A DNA stretch of 48,072 nt from Sphaerisporangium perillae (GCF_023276435.1 NZ_JALLPO010000056.1:1-48072); one strand, 5' to 3'; positions 26,348 to 36,044 are shown, numbered from the stretch's first letter. The notes: generated by a model not told the origin, from the letters alone. Numbers and translations: made by a program.

Positions 26348-26970
26348 ATTGTGACTACCTCCAGCTCCAGACGGCGGCTGTACTGCCGCCGCCACTCACG
26401 GATCCCGAGCAGGACCATGACGAAGAAGATCCCGTACACCACGCCGGAGACGACGAGGCCGGAGCTGAACGCCAGGGGGACGCCGACGAGGTCGACCGCG
26501 ATCCAGATCCACCAGAAGTCGATCAGCGCCCTGCCCTGGGCGTAGGTCGCGATGGCGCTGCCGACGAAGATGTAGGCGTCCGGGAGCGGGGCCCACGACC
26601 AGCCGGTGACGCTGAAGAACAGGGCGACGAGCGCCGTGGCCGCCACCATGACGGCGACCAGGACGACGCGCTCGCGGGTGCGGCCGGGACGCACGGGAAG
26701 CGTCTCGCCGTCCCTCATGCCCCGCACCCACTTGACCCACCCGTAGACGGCGAGCAGGCCGAACATCGCCTGCTTCAGCGCGTTGCCGGTGATGTGCGCC
26801 TCAACCGAGGCGACGAACAGCAGCACCGAGCCCACGAGCTGCACCGGCCAGGTCCAGATGGTGCGCTTCATGGCCAGCACCACGGTGGCGAGCGCGCAGA
26901 TGTTGCCCACCAGGTCGGTGTAGAGCAGATGCTGGCCGAACAGGGTGAAGCCCGCCTGGGTCCAGCTCAT
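26344..26970 (-). CDS. ribM: PnuC-family riboflavin transporter RibM
   Basis: This 208-aa membrane protein of the PnuC family has about seven hydrophobic segments. It has the substrate-site motifs [25 protein letters not shown] and [23 protein letters not shown]. PnuC homologs encoded inside rib operons of Corynebacterium and Streptomyces are riboflavin facilitators (RibM), so position argues for riboflavin rather than nicotinamide riboside. ATGA overlaps join it to ribE upstream and ribBA downstream. The frame to 27813 passes through ribE out of frame and is not used. Confidence 0.92.
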
Positions 26971-27575
26971 GAGGCCACGCCCTGCCGGTGCGGGCCGACG
27001 AGCTTCTCGACGTACTTGGCGATCACGTCCACCTCGAGGTTGACCGGGTCGCCCGGCTGCTTGCGGCCGAGCGTGGTGAGCTGGAGGGTGGTGGGGATGA
27101 GGCTGACGGCGAACTCGCCGGGCCGCACGTCCGCGACGGTGAGGCTGACCCCGTCGACGGCGATCGAGCCCTTCTCGACCACGTACCGGTCGAGCCCGGC
27201 CGGCAACGAGACGCGCACGATCTCCCAGTGCTCGGCGGGCTCGCGCGCCAGCACGACGCCGGTGCCGTCCACGTGGCCCTGGACGATGTGGCCGCCGAGG
27301 CGCTGGTCGGCGCGTACGGCGCGCTCGAGGTTGACCCGCGTGCCCGGCGAGAGCGATCCGAGGGAACTGCGGTCGAGGGTCTCCTTCATCACGTCGGCGG
27401 TGAAGGTGTCTCCGTCGACGTCGACGACCGTCAGGCAGACGCCGTTGACGGCGATCGACTCGCCGTGACGGGCTCCGGGGGCGACGGCCTTGCCGCGGAT
27501 GGAGAGGCGTGCCGCGTCGGGCAGCGGTTCCATCGCGGCGATCTCGCCGAGTTCCTCGACGATTCCTGTGAACAT
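26967..27575 (-). CDS. ribE: Riboflavin synthase alpha subunit
   Basis: RibE (202 aa) dismutates two lumazines to riboflavin. It has two tandem lumazine-binding barrels: MFTGIVEELGEIAAMEPLPDAARLSIRG...GESIAVNGVCLTVVDVDGDTFTADVMKETL, then GGHIVQGHVDGTGVVLARE...VVEKGSIAVDGVSLTVADVRPGEFAVSLIPTTLQLTTLG. The ATG at 27575 has AAGGAG 7 nt upstream. In-frame extension to 27830 reads through the riboswitch leader and is rejected. It is the first gene of the FMN-controlled operon. Confidence 0.97.
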   Translation of the reverse strand: MFTGIVEELGEIAAMEPLPDAARLSIRGKAVAPGARHGESIAVNGVCLTVVDVDGDTFTADVMKETLDRSSLGSLSPGTRVNLERAVRADQRLGGHIVQGHVDGTGVVLAREPAEHWEIVRVSLPAGLDRYVVEKGSIAVDGVSLTVADVRPGEFAVSLIPTTLQLTTLGRKQPGDPVNLEVDVIAKYVEKLVGPHRQGVAS

Positions 27576-27960
27576 CAGCGCTCCTTGTGCGATGCGGCCG
27601 GACGAGGAGCCTGAGCTCGGGCCGATCGGTGACCTGCGTGAGGAAGCAACCCGCGGAGATCCGTCCGTCTTCCGGGGAACCGGGGGGATCCTTCGGAAGA
27701 GCCGGGAATCGGGGAACGGGGAAGGTCCCTGTACGGCTCCGGGGACACGCCGCGATCGAGCGGGCACGGCGGCGCGAGCGCGGCCGGCGCGATGGCAGGG
27801 AAAGGTGCGGCACGCTCGATGGCGCGGCACGCGGTCACGTCCGGTCGGCCCACCCGGCCCCTCCTACTCGCCAGTAGCTTTCATGCCACGGCGGGCCCCG
27901 GGGTGATCGGGTGCGGCACACGCACCACGGACGCGTCCGGCGACGGATCGCCGGACGCTC
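27576..27960 (-). other. 385-nt leader between FMN aptamer and ribE
   Basis: All three minus frames are partly open. One (27853-27575) ends as TGATG over the ribE start and could couple translation, but its Pro/Arg-rich peptide matches nothing known. A strong hairpin lies at the aptamer-proximal end. The rest shows no promoter or gene that I can support. Such a distance between aptamer and gene is unusually long. Confidence 0.5.
27933..27958 (-). terminator. Hairpin next to the FMN aptamer (candidate expression platform)
   Basis: GCGTCCGGCGA (minus strand, from 27958) pairs perfectly with TCGCCGGACGC, an 11-bp stem with a 4-nt TCCG loop. It begins only 2 nt after the closing strand of aptamer helix P1. 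There is no U-tract, so it may be a Rho-assisted or non-canonical terminator. Confidence 0.55.
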
Positions 27961-28087
27961 GCGCGCTTCCTCCCATCCGGACTTTCACCGTCGGTCCTGG
28001 AATTCCACCAGGTCCACCGGCCGATGGACTCGGCCGGGTCGCGGACTGTCACCGCCGGTTCGGAATTTCACCGACCCCGGAGCACGC
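27961..28087 (-). ncRNA. FMN riboswitch (RFN element)
   Basis: The minus strand carries the conserved RFN core in order: GGTCGGTGAAATTCCGAACC, CGGCGGTGACAGTCCGCGAC, GGTGGAATTCCAGGACCGAC and GGTGAAAGTCCGGATGGGAG. The closing helix P1 is GCGTGCT (28087-28081) with AGCGCGC (27967-27961), 7 bp with one G-U. It binds FMN and shuts off rib operons, here ribE-ribM-ribBA-ribH. Confidence 0.97.
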
Positions 28088-28150
28088 TGCTCTGCTATCA
28101 GTGTGCCATGCGCGGCAAAGCGCACGTAACCCACTACTACCCCTATGGTA

Positions 28151-28164
28151 AGCAAGCGCTTGCT
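28151..28164. promoter_or_regulatory. LacI-family-like 14-bp palindromic operator
   Basis: AGCAAGCGCTTGCT is a perfect palindrome with the central CG typical of LacI/GalR operators. It lies 64 bp upstream of the FMN aptamer, on the promoter side of the rib operon, and just beyond the 3' end of the mpaB-like gene. No LacI-type gene is in the window. Confidence 0.4.
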
Positions 28165-28169
28165 AGCTA

Positions 28170-28182
28170 GGGGGTGGCCCCC
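28170..28182 (-). terminator. Short GC hairpin after the MpaB-like gene
   Basis: GGGGG (28170-28174), TGG loop and CCCCC (28178-28182) lie 6 bp past the stop codon on the minus strand. The stem is short and has no U-tract. Confidence 0.35.
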
Positions 28183-28188
28183 GGGTTG

Positions 28189-28998
28189 TCAGGCGGCCGA
28201 CATCAACCGCCGCGCGCGCCGCACGGCGGGGCTGTAGCGCAGCCCCTCGGGGATCACCTGAGTGCCGCAGTGCAGCGCCTTGAGCGTCATGGTGGCCCAC
28301 AGGTCCTCGAGCGGCGTGGCCGGCAGGCCGTACAGCCTGCGGGCCCAGCGCGGCAGCGTGGCGATGGCCAGCACCGTCACCAGCGGGAAGGCCGGCTTCA
28401 ACAGGGTGAGCCGCAGCGGCAGCGGCGCGTTGAGCGACACTCGCAGCGGATGGGCGGCCTCCGGCACAAAGTACAGGCCGGGGCGCTCGGCCTCCATGTA
28501 GGCGTTCAGCTCGGCCACCGACCCCGGCACGTCCCCCGGCCGCAGCCCGACGAGCTCGGCCGAGCGCCGCTGCTCGGCCACGAACCGGTCGGCGTCCTCG
28601 TCGCTCAGCGGCACCCCCGCGCGCCGGGCCACCGTCAGGTAGGAGTCGACCTCGCCCACGTGGACCCAGCGCAGCGCGTCGGGGTCGTCCAGCCGGAAGT
28701 CCTCGTCGCGGTCGGGATCGTACGCGGTTAGCGAGGCGTGGATCTTGCGGACCCGGGCGCCGGCCCTGGCGGCCTCGGCCCGGGTGCCGTAGGTGCGGAT
28801 CCGGACGAACTCCGTCGTGCGCACGAAGCGGGCCCAGGCCTCGTCCGGGTCCATCAGGGCGGAGTTCTGCACCACGCCGCGCATCGCCCGGGGGTGCAGG
28901 CCCTGCATCAGCAGTGCGCGGAACCCGCCGACCAACTGGACCGGCTCGCCCATCACCCGCCATGTCACCGACCGCGGACCGAACAACCCGTGGTCCAT
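28189..28998 (-). CDS. MpaB-family oxygenase-like protein (DUF2236)
   Basis: This 269-aa helical protein of the DUF2236/MpaB family includes latex-clearing-protein-like haem oxygenases. Visible blocks are RSVTWRVMGEPVQLVGGFRALLMQGLHPRAMRGVVQNSAL, FVRIRTYGTRAEAARAGARVRKIHASLTAYDPD and DALRWVHVGEVDSYL. The conserved HPRAM and the later His in WVHV fit the family. The reaction is unknown. The ATG at 28998 has GGAGG 7 nt upstream; the extension to 29058 lacks support. It is divergent from the opp operon. Confidence 0.85.
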   Translation of the reverse strand: MDHGLFGPRSVTWRVMGEPVQLVGGFRALLMQGLHPRAMRGVVQNSALMDPDEAWARFVRTTEFVRIRTYGTRAEAARAGARVRKIHASLTAYDPDRDEDFRLDDPDALRWVHVGEVDSYLTVARRAGVPLSDEDADRFVAEQRRSAELVGLRPGDVPGSVAELNAYMEAERPGLYFVPEAAHPLRVSLNAPLPLRLTLLKPAFPLVTVLAIATLPRWARRLYGLPATPLEDLWATMTLKALHCGTQVIPEGLRYSPAVRRARRLMSAA

Positions 28999-29357
28999 CG
29001 CGCCACCTCCGGGGAACGCCGTAAGTAAGGGGTTACCCACGGAACTCCCCGCCCACACCCGGCCCTCGCGTCCGGCCCTATATCCACAATCATCCAGCGA
29101 TCAAGGTGATTGCGTCATAGCCATGTCATGCTTGTGTCACGAAACCGTGACAATGGCAATCACGTGCGATGAACACTCTCTCGTAGAGCATCAGGGCAGG
29201 TCAAGGGGGTTACGGACACAACCTGATTGACATTGCACAACAAACGGCGAAGTGGCATGAAAAGTACGTTCCACACGTTGACCAACGGCTTATTAATTGC
29301 CAGGGTTCCACCAAGTCACGATTTACCGCGATCGATCTCTGGGGTGGCACCCGCACA
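28999..29357. promoter_or_regulatory. Intergenic control region between mpaB-like gene and opp operon
   Basis: This 359-bp stretch is clearly more AT-rich than its flanks. It holds the inverted repeat TGTCACG-AAAC-CGTGACA at 29135-29152. TTGACA (29227-29232) and TTGACC (29278-29283) occur, but neither has a convincing -10 at the right distance. No gene is supported here. Confidence 0.5.
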
Positions 29358-30386
29358 ATGGCTCTCCCCTCTCAGGCCACGGCCGAGGCCGGTTCCGGAC
29401 CCGCGGACCCCGACCTCGCCGCGACGTCCGGCGCCGGCGGCTCCCCCCTGGTGGGCCGCTCGCCGGCCCAGCTCATGTGGCGACGCTTCCGGCGCGACAA
29501 GACAGGCGTGGTCTCCGCCGTCATCGTGCTGTTCTTCATCCTGGTCGCCATCGCGGCGCCGTTGATCTCGGCGCTGTACGGCAAGGATCCGTACACCACC
29601 TACGGCCTGGACGAGCCCGGGCTGCTCAACCCGTACGGCTTCCCGGTGCTGCCCAACGGCGGCATCAGCTCGGAGTTCTGGTTCGGGATCGAGCCCGGCC
29701 TCGGCCGCGACGTCTTCACCCAGCTCGTGTACGGCATCCGCACCTCGCTGCTGATCGCCCTGGCGGCGACGGCCATCACGACGGTGATCGGCATCGTGGT
29801 CGGCATCGTCGCCGGATACGCGGGCGGGCGGACCGACTACTTCATCGGGCGCACCATCGACGTCCTGCTCTCCTTCCCCTCGACGCTGTTCATCATCGCG
29901 TTCATGCCGGTGGTGGAGAACCTCATGGTGAAGCCGGAGGAGGAGACGCCGACCTGGCTGCGCGCCGCCTCGCTCATCATCTTCCTCACCGTGTTCGGCT
30001 GGGCGGGTCTCGCGCGGCTGCTGCGCGGCAACGTGCTCTCCCTGCGCGAGCGGGAGTTCGTGGAGGCGGCGCGGGTCACGGGCGCCTCGCCCGGCAGGAT
30101 CATCTTCAAGGAGCTGCTGCCGAACCTGTGGACGCCGATCCTCATCCAGTCGACGCTCCTGCTGCCGGCCCTGGTCACCTCCGAGGCGGCGCTGTCCTTC
30201 CTCGGCGTCGGGATGATCGAGCCCGTGCCCGACTGGGGCCGCATGTTCCTGCGCGGGACCGAGGTCTACCAGGCCGACATCACCTACCTGATGTTCCCCG
30301 GCGTCGCACTCCTCCTCTTCGTCGTCGCCTTCAACCTCCTGGGTGACTCGGTCCGTGACGCCTTCGACCCGAAGATCAGACATTGA
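29358..30386 (+). CDS. Oligopeptide/dipeptide ABC transporter permease, OppC/DppC type
   Basis: This 342-aa permease has an N-terminal OppC-like segment (LMWRRFRRDKTGVVSAVIVLFFILVAIAAPLI), six helices, and the coupling loop REREFVEAARVTGASPGRIIFKELLPNLWTPILIQSTLLLPALVTSEAALSFLGVGMIEPVPDWGRM. A loop GLDEPGLLNPYGFPVLPNGGISSEFWFGIEPGLGRDVFTQLVYGIRTSL is characteristic of the family. The ATG has only a weak ribosome site (GGGGTGG 12 nt upstream). It is unusually the first gene, ahead of the binding protein, which follows after 41 bp. Confidence 0.92.
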   Translation: MALPSQATAEAGSGPADPDLAATSGAGGSPLVGRSPAQLMWRRFRRDKTGVVSAVIVLFFILVAIAAPLISALYGKDPYTTYGLDEPGLLNPYGFPVLPNGGISSEFWFGIEPGLGRDVFTQLVYGIRTSLLIALAATAITTVIGIVVGIVAGYAGGRTDYFIGRTIDVLLSFPSTLFIIAFMPVVENLMVKPEEETPTWLRAASLIIFLTVFGWAGLARLLRGNVLSLREREFVEAARVTGASPGRIIFKELLPNLWTPILIQSTLLLPALVTSEAALSFLGVGMIEPVPDWGRMFLRGTEVYQADITYLMFPGVALLLFVVAFNLLGDSVRDAFDPKIRH

Positions 30387-30427
30387 CCCGGCCCCGCACC
30401 CCTCATATATCTACGACCAGGAGTGAA

Positions 30428-32209
30428 ATGTCAGCACGAACGCGGTCCGCACTGGCCGTCCTCGCCATCGGATCCCTCGCGCTCACCGCGGCGTGTTCCA
30501 AGGGAAACGCCGGCGGGCCACCGGCGGGCTCGACCCCCAGCGCCACCACGACGAACCTCACCGAGCTCTTCGCCCCCGCGAAGGTCACCGTCGGCACGGC
30601 GGACGACTCCAACGGGCCGGCCATCCCGCCGGAGGGCGTCGTCAAGGGCGGCACCGTCAACATGATCGACCGTGACGACTACCCGCACTTCGACCCGGGC
30701 AGGGTGTACGACAACGTCACCGGCAACTTCCACGAGCTCATCACCCGCCAGCTCACCGGGTACAAGCGGGTCGCCACGGGCGACTACAAGGTGGTGGGCG
30801 ACCTCGCCACCGACGCCGGGCAGTCCTCCGAGGGCGGCAAGACCTGGAAGTTCACCCTGAAGGACGGGGTGAAGTGGCAGGACGGCAGCGCGATCACCTC
30901 CGGTGACGTCAAGTGGACGATGGAGCGGCTGTTCGCCCCGTTCATCACCGAAGGGCCGCCGTACATCCAGCAGTGGCTGACGCAGGAGGACTACAAGAAG
31001 GCCTACGGGGGGCCGTACAGCGGCAAGGAGCTCGACGGCATCGAGACCCCCGACGACAAGACCGTCGTCTTCCACTTCACCTCCCCGCACGCGGACGCCA
31101 ACTACGCGCTCGCGATGACCGGGTACGGCATCGTCCCGAAGGCCAAGGACACCAAGGAGAAGTACGACAAGGAGCCCGTCTCCAGCGGTCCGTACATCAT
31201 CGCCAAGCACGTCGTCGACAAGTCGATGGACCTGGAGCGCAACCCCAACTGGGACCCCGCCTCCGACCCGATCCGCGGCGCCTACCCCGACAAGTGGCAC
31301 CTGGAGTTCGGCTTCCAGGCACTGCAGGTGACCGACCGGTTCATCGCGGACACCGGCGACGACAAGAAGACGTTCAGCTTCTACGGCCACGTCGCCGCCG
31401 AGCGGACCCAGCAGGTCGTCGAGAACCCCGACCTGCAGTCGCGGCTGCTCAAGCAGCCCTCGCCGTACGGTGACTACTACTACTTCAACCTCGACAGGAT
31501 GAAGGACGTCAAGATCCGCCAGGCGATCAACTACGCCTGGCCGACCCAGCAGATCATGCAGATCAGCGGCGGGCCCGCCAGCTCGGTGATCAACACCACC
31601 ATCCTCAACCCGAGCGTGTCGGGCTGGCAGGACTACGATGCCTTCGGCATGAAGCAGCACCCCGAGGGCGACATCGCCAAGGCCAAGGAGCTGCTGGCCC
31701 AGTCCAGCAACCCGACGCCGACCATCGTCTACGGGTACAACGACACCCCCACCGAAGAGCGCATCACGGTCGCCATCAAGAACCAGCTGGCCAAGGCCGG
31801 CGTCAAGGTGGTCGCCAAGCCGATGAACACCAAGACCTGGTACGACGCGACCGGCAAGGTGGACAACGGCCTGGACATGTACTGGGGCGGCTGGGGCGCC
31901 GACTGGCCGACCGCGGCCACCGTCTTCCCGGTGATCTTCGGCCCGGTCCACGACGGCGGCTACAACCAGTCGCACCTGAAGGACCCGGCCATCACCGCGG
32001 AGATCAAGCGCATCGAGGCCCTGCCCGACGCCGCCGAGGCCAACAAGGCATGGGGCGAGCTGGACAAGAAGATCATGGAGACGGTCACCCCCCTGGTGCC
32101 CGCGCTGAACAACGTCGGCCTGCAGCTCCACGGGTCGCTGGTGGGCGGCGCCGAGATCGACCCGATCAGCTGGGTCGTCTCGCCGAACACCATCTTCGTG
32201 AAGCAGTAG
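30428..32209 (+). CDS. Oligopeptide-binding lipoprotein (SBP family 5)
   Basis: This 593-aa family-5 binding protein has a lipoprotein signal (residues 1-22, LALTAACSKG) and a Ser/Thr/Pro linker. The family blocks follow: KGGTVNMIDRDDYPHFDPGRVYDNVTGNFHELITRQLTGYK, GGKTWKFTLKDGVKWQDGSAITSGDVKWTMERLF, and YYYFNLDRMKDVKIRQAINYAWPTQQIMQISGGPAS. It ends in TPLVPALNNVGLQLHGSLVGG. The ATG at 30428 follows AGGAGTGAA; the frame begins earlier at 30383 without support. A strong hairpin directly follows the stop. Confidence 0.93.
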   Translation: MSARTRSALAVLAIGSLALTAACSKGNAGGPPAGSTPSATTTNLTELFAPAKVTVGTADDSNGPAIPPEGVVKGGTVNMIDRDDYPHFDPGRVYDNVTGNFHELITRQLTGYKRVATGDYKVVGDLATDAGQSSEGGKTWKFTLKDGVKWQDGSAITSGDVKWTMERLFAPFITEGPPYIQQWLTQEDYKKAYGGPYSGKELDGIETPDDKTVVFHFTSPHADANYALAMTGYGIVPKAKDTKEKYDKEPVSSGPYIIAKHVVDKSMDLERNPNWDPASDPIRGAYPDKWHLEFGFQALQVTDRFIADTGDDKKTFSFYGHVAAERTQQVVENPDLQSRLLKQPSPYGDYYYFNLDRMKDVKIRQAINYAWPTQQIMQISGGPASSVINTTILNPSVSGWQDYDAFGMKQHPEGDIAKAKELLAQSSNPTPTIVYGYNDTPTEERITVAIKNQLAKAGVKVVAKPMNTKTWYDATGKVDNGLDMYWGGWGADWPTAATVFPVIFGPVHDGGYNQSHLKDPAITAEIKRIEALPDAAEANKAWGELDKKIMETVTPLVPALNNVGLQLHGSLVGGAEIDPISWVVSPNTIFVKQ

Positions 32210-32217
32210 CACTCCCG

Positions 32218-32248
32218 GCTCCGGGGCGCCCGTGCGGCGCCCCGGAGC
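32218..32248 (+). terminator. 13-bp perfect hairpin between binding protein and permease genes
   Basis: GCTCCGGGGCGCC and GGCGCCCCGGAGC form a 13-bp perfect stem with a 5-nt CGTGC loop, starting 8 bp after the binding-protein stop. Inside an operon, such structures either stop part of the transcription or protect the upstream mRNA, so that binding protein outnumbers permease. Confidence 0.7.
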
Positions 32249-32272
32249 ACCCACAAGTGAGAACGACAGGCC

Positions 32273-33253
32273 ATGCTCCGATTCCTGACTCGCCGGACCC
32301 TCGGCGCGGCGGTCATCCTCCTGATCATCGCCGCCGTGACGTTCTTCCTCTTCTTCGCCGTGCCCGCGGACCCGGCACGGCTTGCCTGCGGGAAGGTGTG
32401 CCCGCCCGAGACGCTCGCGCAGGCGCGGCACAACCTCGGCATGGACCAGCCGATCTTCGTCCAGTTCGTCACCTGGCTGGCCGGGATCTTCGTCGGACGG
32501 GACTACGAGGGACTCGGGCACTGCCCCGCGCCCTGCCTCGGGTTCTCCTTCGTCAACCACGCCCCGGTCTTCGAGACGATCACCGACCGGATGCCGGTCA
32601 CGATCTCGCTGACCCTCGGCTCCGCCGTCATCTTCCTGCTCTTCGGCGTCGGCACCGGCATCGTCGCCGCTCTCAACCAGGGCAAGGCCCTCGACAAGAT
32701 CGCCAGTGTCTCGTCGCTGATCGGCGCCTCGGTGCAGATCTACTTCGTCGGCACGCTGGCCATGTACTTCCTGGTCTACCAGTGGAACATCATCGCGCGG
32801 CCGAGGTACGTGCCCTTCACCGACAACCCGCTGGAGTGGGCGTACGGGCTGCTGCTGCCGTGGGTGGTGCTCGCCATCATCTTCACCGCGAACTACACCC
32901 GCATGGCCCGCTCCACGATGGTGGAGCAGCTGTCGGAGGACTACGTGCGCACTGCGCGGGCCAAGGGCATGTCCGCCCGCACCGTGATCCTGCGCTTCGC
33001 GCTCCGGGGCACGCTCACCCCCATCGCGACCATCTTCGGCATCGACGTCGCCACCCTCATCGGCGGGGCGATCATCACCGAGACGACGTTCAGCCTGCAG
33101 GGCATCGGCCGGCTCTCCATCCAGGCCGTGCTCAACTCCGACCTGCCCATGCTGATGGCGACGGTGCTGCTCGCCGCCGCCGCGATCGTCGTCTTCAACG
33201 TCATCGTGGACGCCCTCTACGCCGTCATCGACCCGCGCGTCCGCCTCAGCTAG
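32273..33253 (+). CDS. Oligopeptide/dipeptide ABC transporter permease, OppB/DppB type
   Basis: This 326-aa permease begins MLRFLTRRTLGAAVILLIIAAVTFFLFF and has the OppB hallmarks LAQARHNLGMDQPIFVQFVTWL and PVTISLTLGSAVIFLLFGVGTGIVAA. The coupling loop is MARSTMVEQLSEDYVRTARAKGMSARTVILRFALRGTLTPIATIFG, with GAIITETTFSLQGIGRL. Two close cysteine pairs in the external loop (ACGKVC and GHCPAPC) are unusual for the family and could form disulfides. It is followed by the ATPase genes. Confidence 0.93.
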   Translation: MLRFLTRRTLGAAVILLIIAAVTFFLFFAVPADPARLACGKVCPPETLAQARHNLGMDQPIFVQFVTWLAGIFVGRDYEGLGHCPAPCLGFSFVNHAPVFETITDRMPVTISLTLGSAVIFLLFGVGTGIVAALNQGKALDKIASVSSLIGASVQIYFVGTLAMYFLVYQWNIIARPRYVPFTDNPLEWAYGLLLPWVVLAIIFTANYTRMARSTMVEQLSEDYVRTARAKGMSARTVILRFALRGTLTPIATIFGIDVATLIGGAIITETTFSLQGIGRLSIQAVLNSDLPMLMATVLLAAAAIVVFNVIVDALYAVIDPRVRLS

Positions 33254-33263
33254 GAGTCACCGC

Positions 33264-34318
33264 TTGACCGCCGTCACACTCTCCCAGAGCAGTCCCGGCC
33301 GCCGGGGCGACTCCTTCCTGTCCGTCCAGGACCTGCACATCTCCTTCCAGACCGAGGACGGCGTGGTGAGAGCCGTCGACGGGCTCTCCTTCGAGGTGGA
33401 GAAGGGCACGACGCTCGGCATCGTGGGCGAGTCCGGCTCGGGCAAGTCGGTGACCAACCTGGCCATCCTCGGCCTGCACAACCGCGACCGCACCGAGATC
33501 CACGGCGAGATCTGGTTCGAGGACCAGGAACTGACCGGCGCGAGCCGCACGGCCCTGGAGGGGCTGCGCGGCAACCGCATCGCCATGATCTTCCAGGACC
33601 CGCTGACCTCGCTGTCGCCCTACCACACCGTCGGCCGCCAGATCAGCGAGGTGTACCGCAAGCACAAGGGCGCGAGCAAGAAGGAGGCCCGGGACCGGGC
33701 GATCGAAATGCTGGAGCGGGTGGGCATCCCGAACGCCAGGACGCGCGTGGACGACTACCCCCACCACTTCTCGGGCGGCATGCGGCAGCGGGTCATGATC
33801 GCCATGGCCCTGGTCTGCGACCCCGACCTGCTGATCGCCGACGAGCCCACCACCGCGCTCGACGTCACCGTCCAGGCGCAGGTGCTCGACCTGCTCAAGG
33901 ACCTGCAGCAGCAGACCGGAACCTCGATCATCCTGATCACCCACGACCTCGGCGTGATCGCCAGGACCGCGCACCAGGTGCTGGTCATGTACGCGGGCCG
34001 GGCCGCCGAGCGGGGAACCGTCCGGGAGGTCCTCGGCGAAGCCCGCCATCCCTACACCTGGGGCCTGCTCTCCTCCGTCCCCCGCCTCGGGTCGCCGGTC
34101 GACGTGCCCCTCACGCCGATCAGGGGCACCCCGCCGAGCATGCTCAACCCGCCGTCCGGCTGCCCGTTCCACCCGCGGTGCGAATACGTGCGGCTGGCGG
34201 GACCCGAGCTGTGCGTGCACCAGCGGCCGGACCTGTCCCCCGCCACCGGGCACGGGGACGCGTGCTATCTCACGCCGAAGCAGAAGCAGGAAACCTTCGC
34301 ACAGATCAAGGGACGACC

Positions 34319-34322
<4 letters not shown>
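33264..34322 (+). CDS. Oligopeptide ABC transporter ATP-binding protein, OppD/DppD type
   Basis: This 352-aa ATPase has Walker [22 protein letters not shown]-loop [20 protein letters not shown], signature [17 protein letters not shown], Walker [24 protein letters not shown] and H-loop [11 protein letters not shown]. The OppD/F C-terminal extension has the cysteine-containing [22 protein letters not shown]. The start is TTG with AGGAG 8 nt upstream. Its stop overlaps the next GTG (GTGA). Confidence 0.94.
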
Positions 34323-35356
<1,034 letters not shown>

Positions 35357-35358
35357 GC

Positions 35359-35379
35359 ACCCCGGACGGCCGCCGGGGT
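35359..35379. terminator. Bidirectional hairpin between opp operon and rpe
   Basis: ACCCCGG (35359-35365) and CCGGGGT (35373-35379) form a 7-bp stem with a 7-nt loop. It lies 2 bp after the OppF-type stop and abuts the rpe stop codon, so it could serve both converging transcripts. No U-tract. Confidence 0.5.
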
Positions 35380-36044
35380 CAGCTTTCGGTGCGCTCGGCC
35401 TGGGTGCGCAGGTCCTGTACGGCTTGGGCGGGGTCGCCGGAGCCGTAGACCGCGTTGCCGGCGACGAACACGTCGGCCCCGGCCTCCGCGCAGCGCTCGA
35501 TGGTCTTGGCCGAGACCCCGCCGTCCACCTGGAGCCAGACCTCGCCGCCGTGCTTGGCGATCAGCTCCCGGGCCTTGCGGATCTTCGGGAGCATGATGTC
35601 GAGGAAGGACTGCCCGCCGAAGCCCGGCTCCACGGTCATCACCAGGAGCATGTCGATCTCGCCGAGCAGGTCCTCGTACTGCTGGACCGAGGTGCCGGGG
35701 TTGAGCGCGAACCCGGCCCGCGCCCCGGCGGCGCGGATCTGCCGCAGCGTCCGCACCGGGGCCTTGGCGGCCTCGGCGTGGATCGTGACGCTGCCCGCGC
35801 CGGCCTCGGCGTACGCGGGGGCCCAGTGGTCGGGGTTCTCGATCATCAGATGGCAGTCGAGCGGCAGATCGGTCGCCTTGAGCAGCGACTCGACCACCGG
35901 CAGCCCGAGGGTGAGGTTGGGCACGAAGTGGTTGTCCATGACGTCGACGTGCAGCCAGTCGGCGACGCCCGCCACCTTCGCCGCCACGTCCGCCAGCCGG
36001 GCGAAGTCCGCGGTCAGGATGCTGGGTGAGATCTGTACGGCCAT
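35379..36044 (-). CDS. rpe: Ribulose-phosphate 3-epimerase
   Basis: Rpe (221 aa) interconverts ribulose 5-phosphate and xylulose 5-phosphate in the pentose phosphate pathway, feeding ribose units that also serve riboflavin synthesis. TIM-barrel motifs are [89 protein letters not shown] and [32 protein letters not shown]. The ATG at 36044 is preceded by TAGACT 8 nt upstream, compatible with a nearly leaderless mRNA. A frame extension to 36134 has no support. Confidence 0.96.
   Translation of the reverse strand: MAVQISPSILTADFARLADVAAKVAGVADWLHVDVMDNHFVPNLTLGLPVVESLLKATDLPLDCHLMIENPDHWAPAYAEAGAGSVTIHAEAAKAPVRTLRQIRAAGARAGFALNPGTSVQQYEDLLGEIDMLLVMTVEPGFGGQSFLDIMLPKIRKARELIAKHGGEVWLQVDGGVSAKTIERCAEAGADVFVAGNAVYGSGDPAQAVQDLRTQAERTES

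Noticed and set aside
27575..27853. 92-aa ORF in the rib leader
   Set aside because: It ends as TGATG over the ribE start, which is suggestive. However, all three frames are partly open here, the peptide is Pro/Arg-rich and no ribosome site precedes it, so it is described only as leader.
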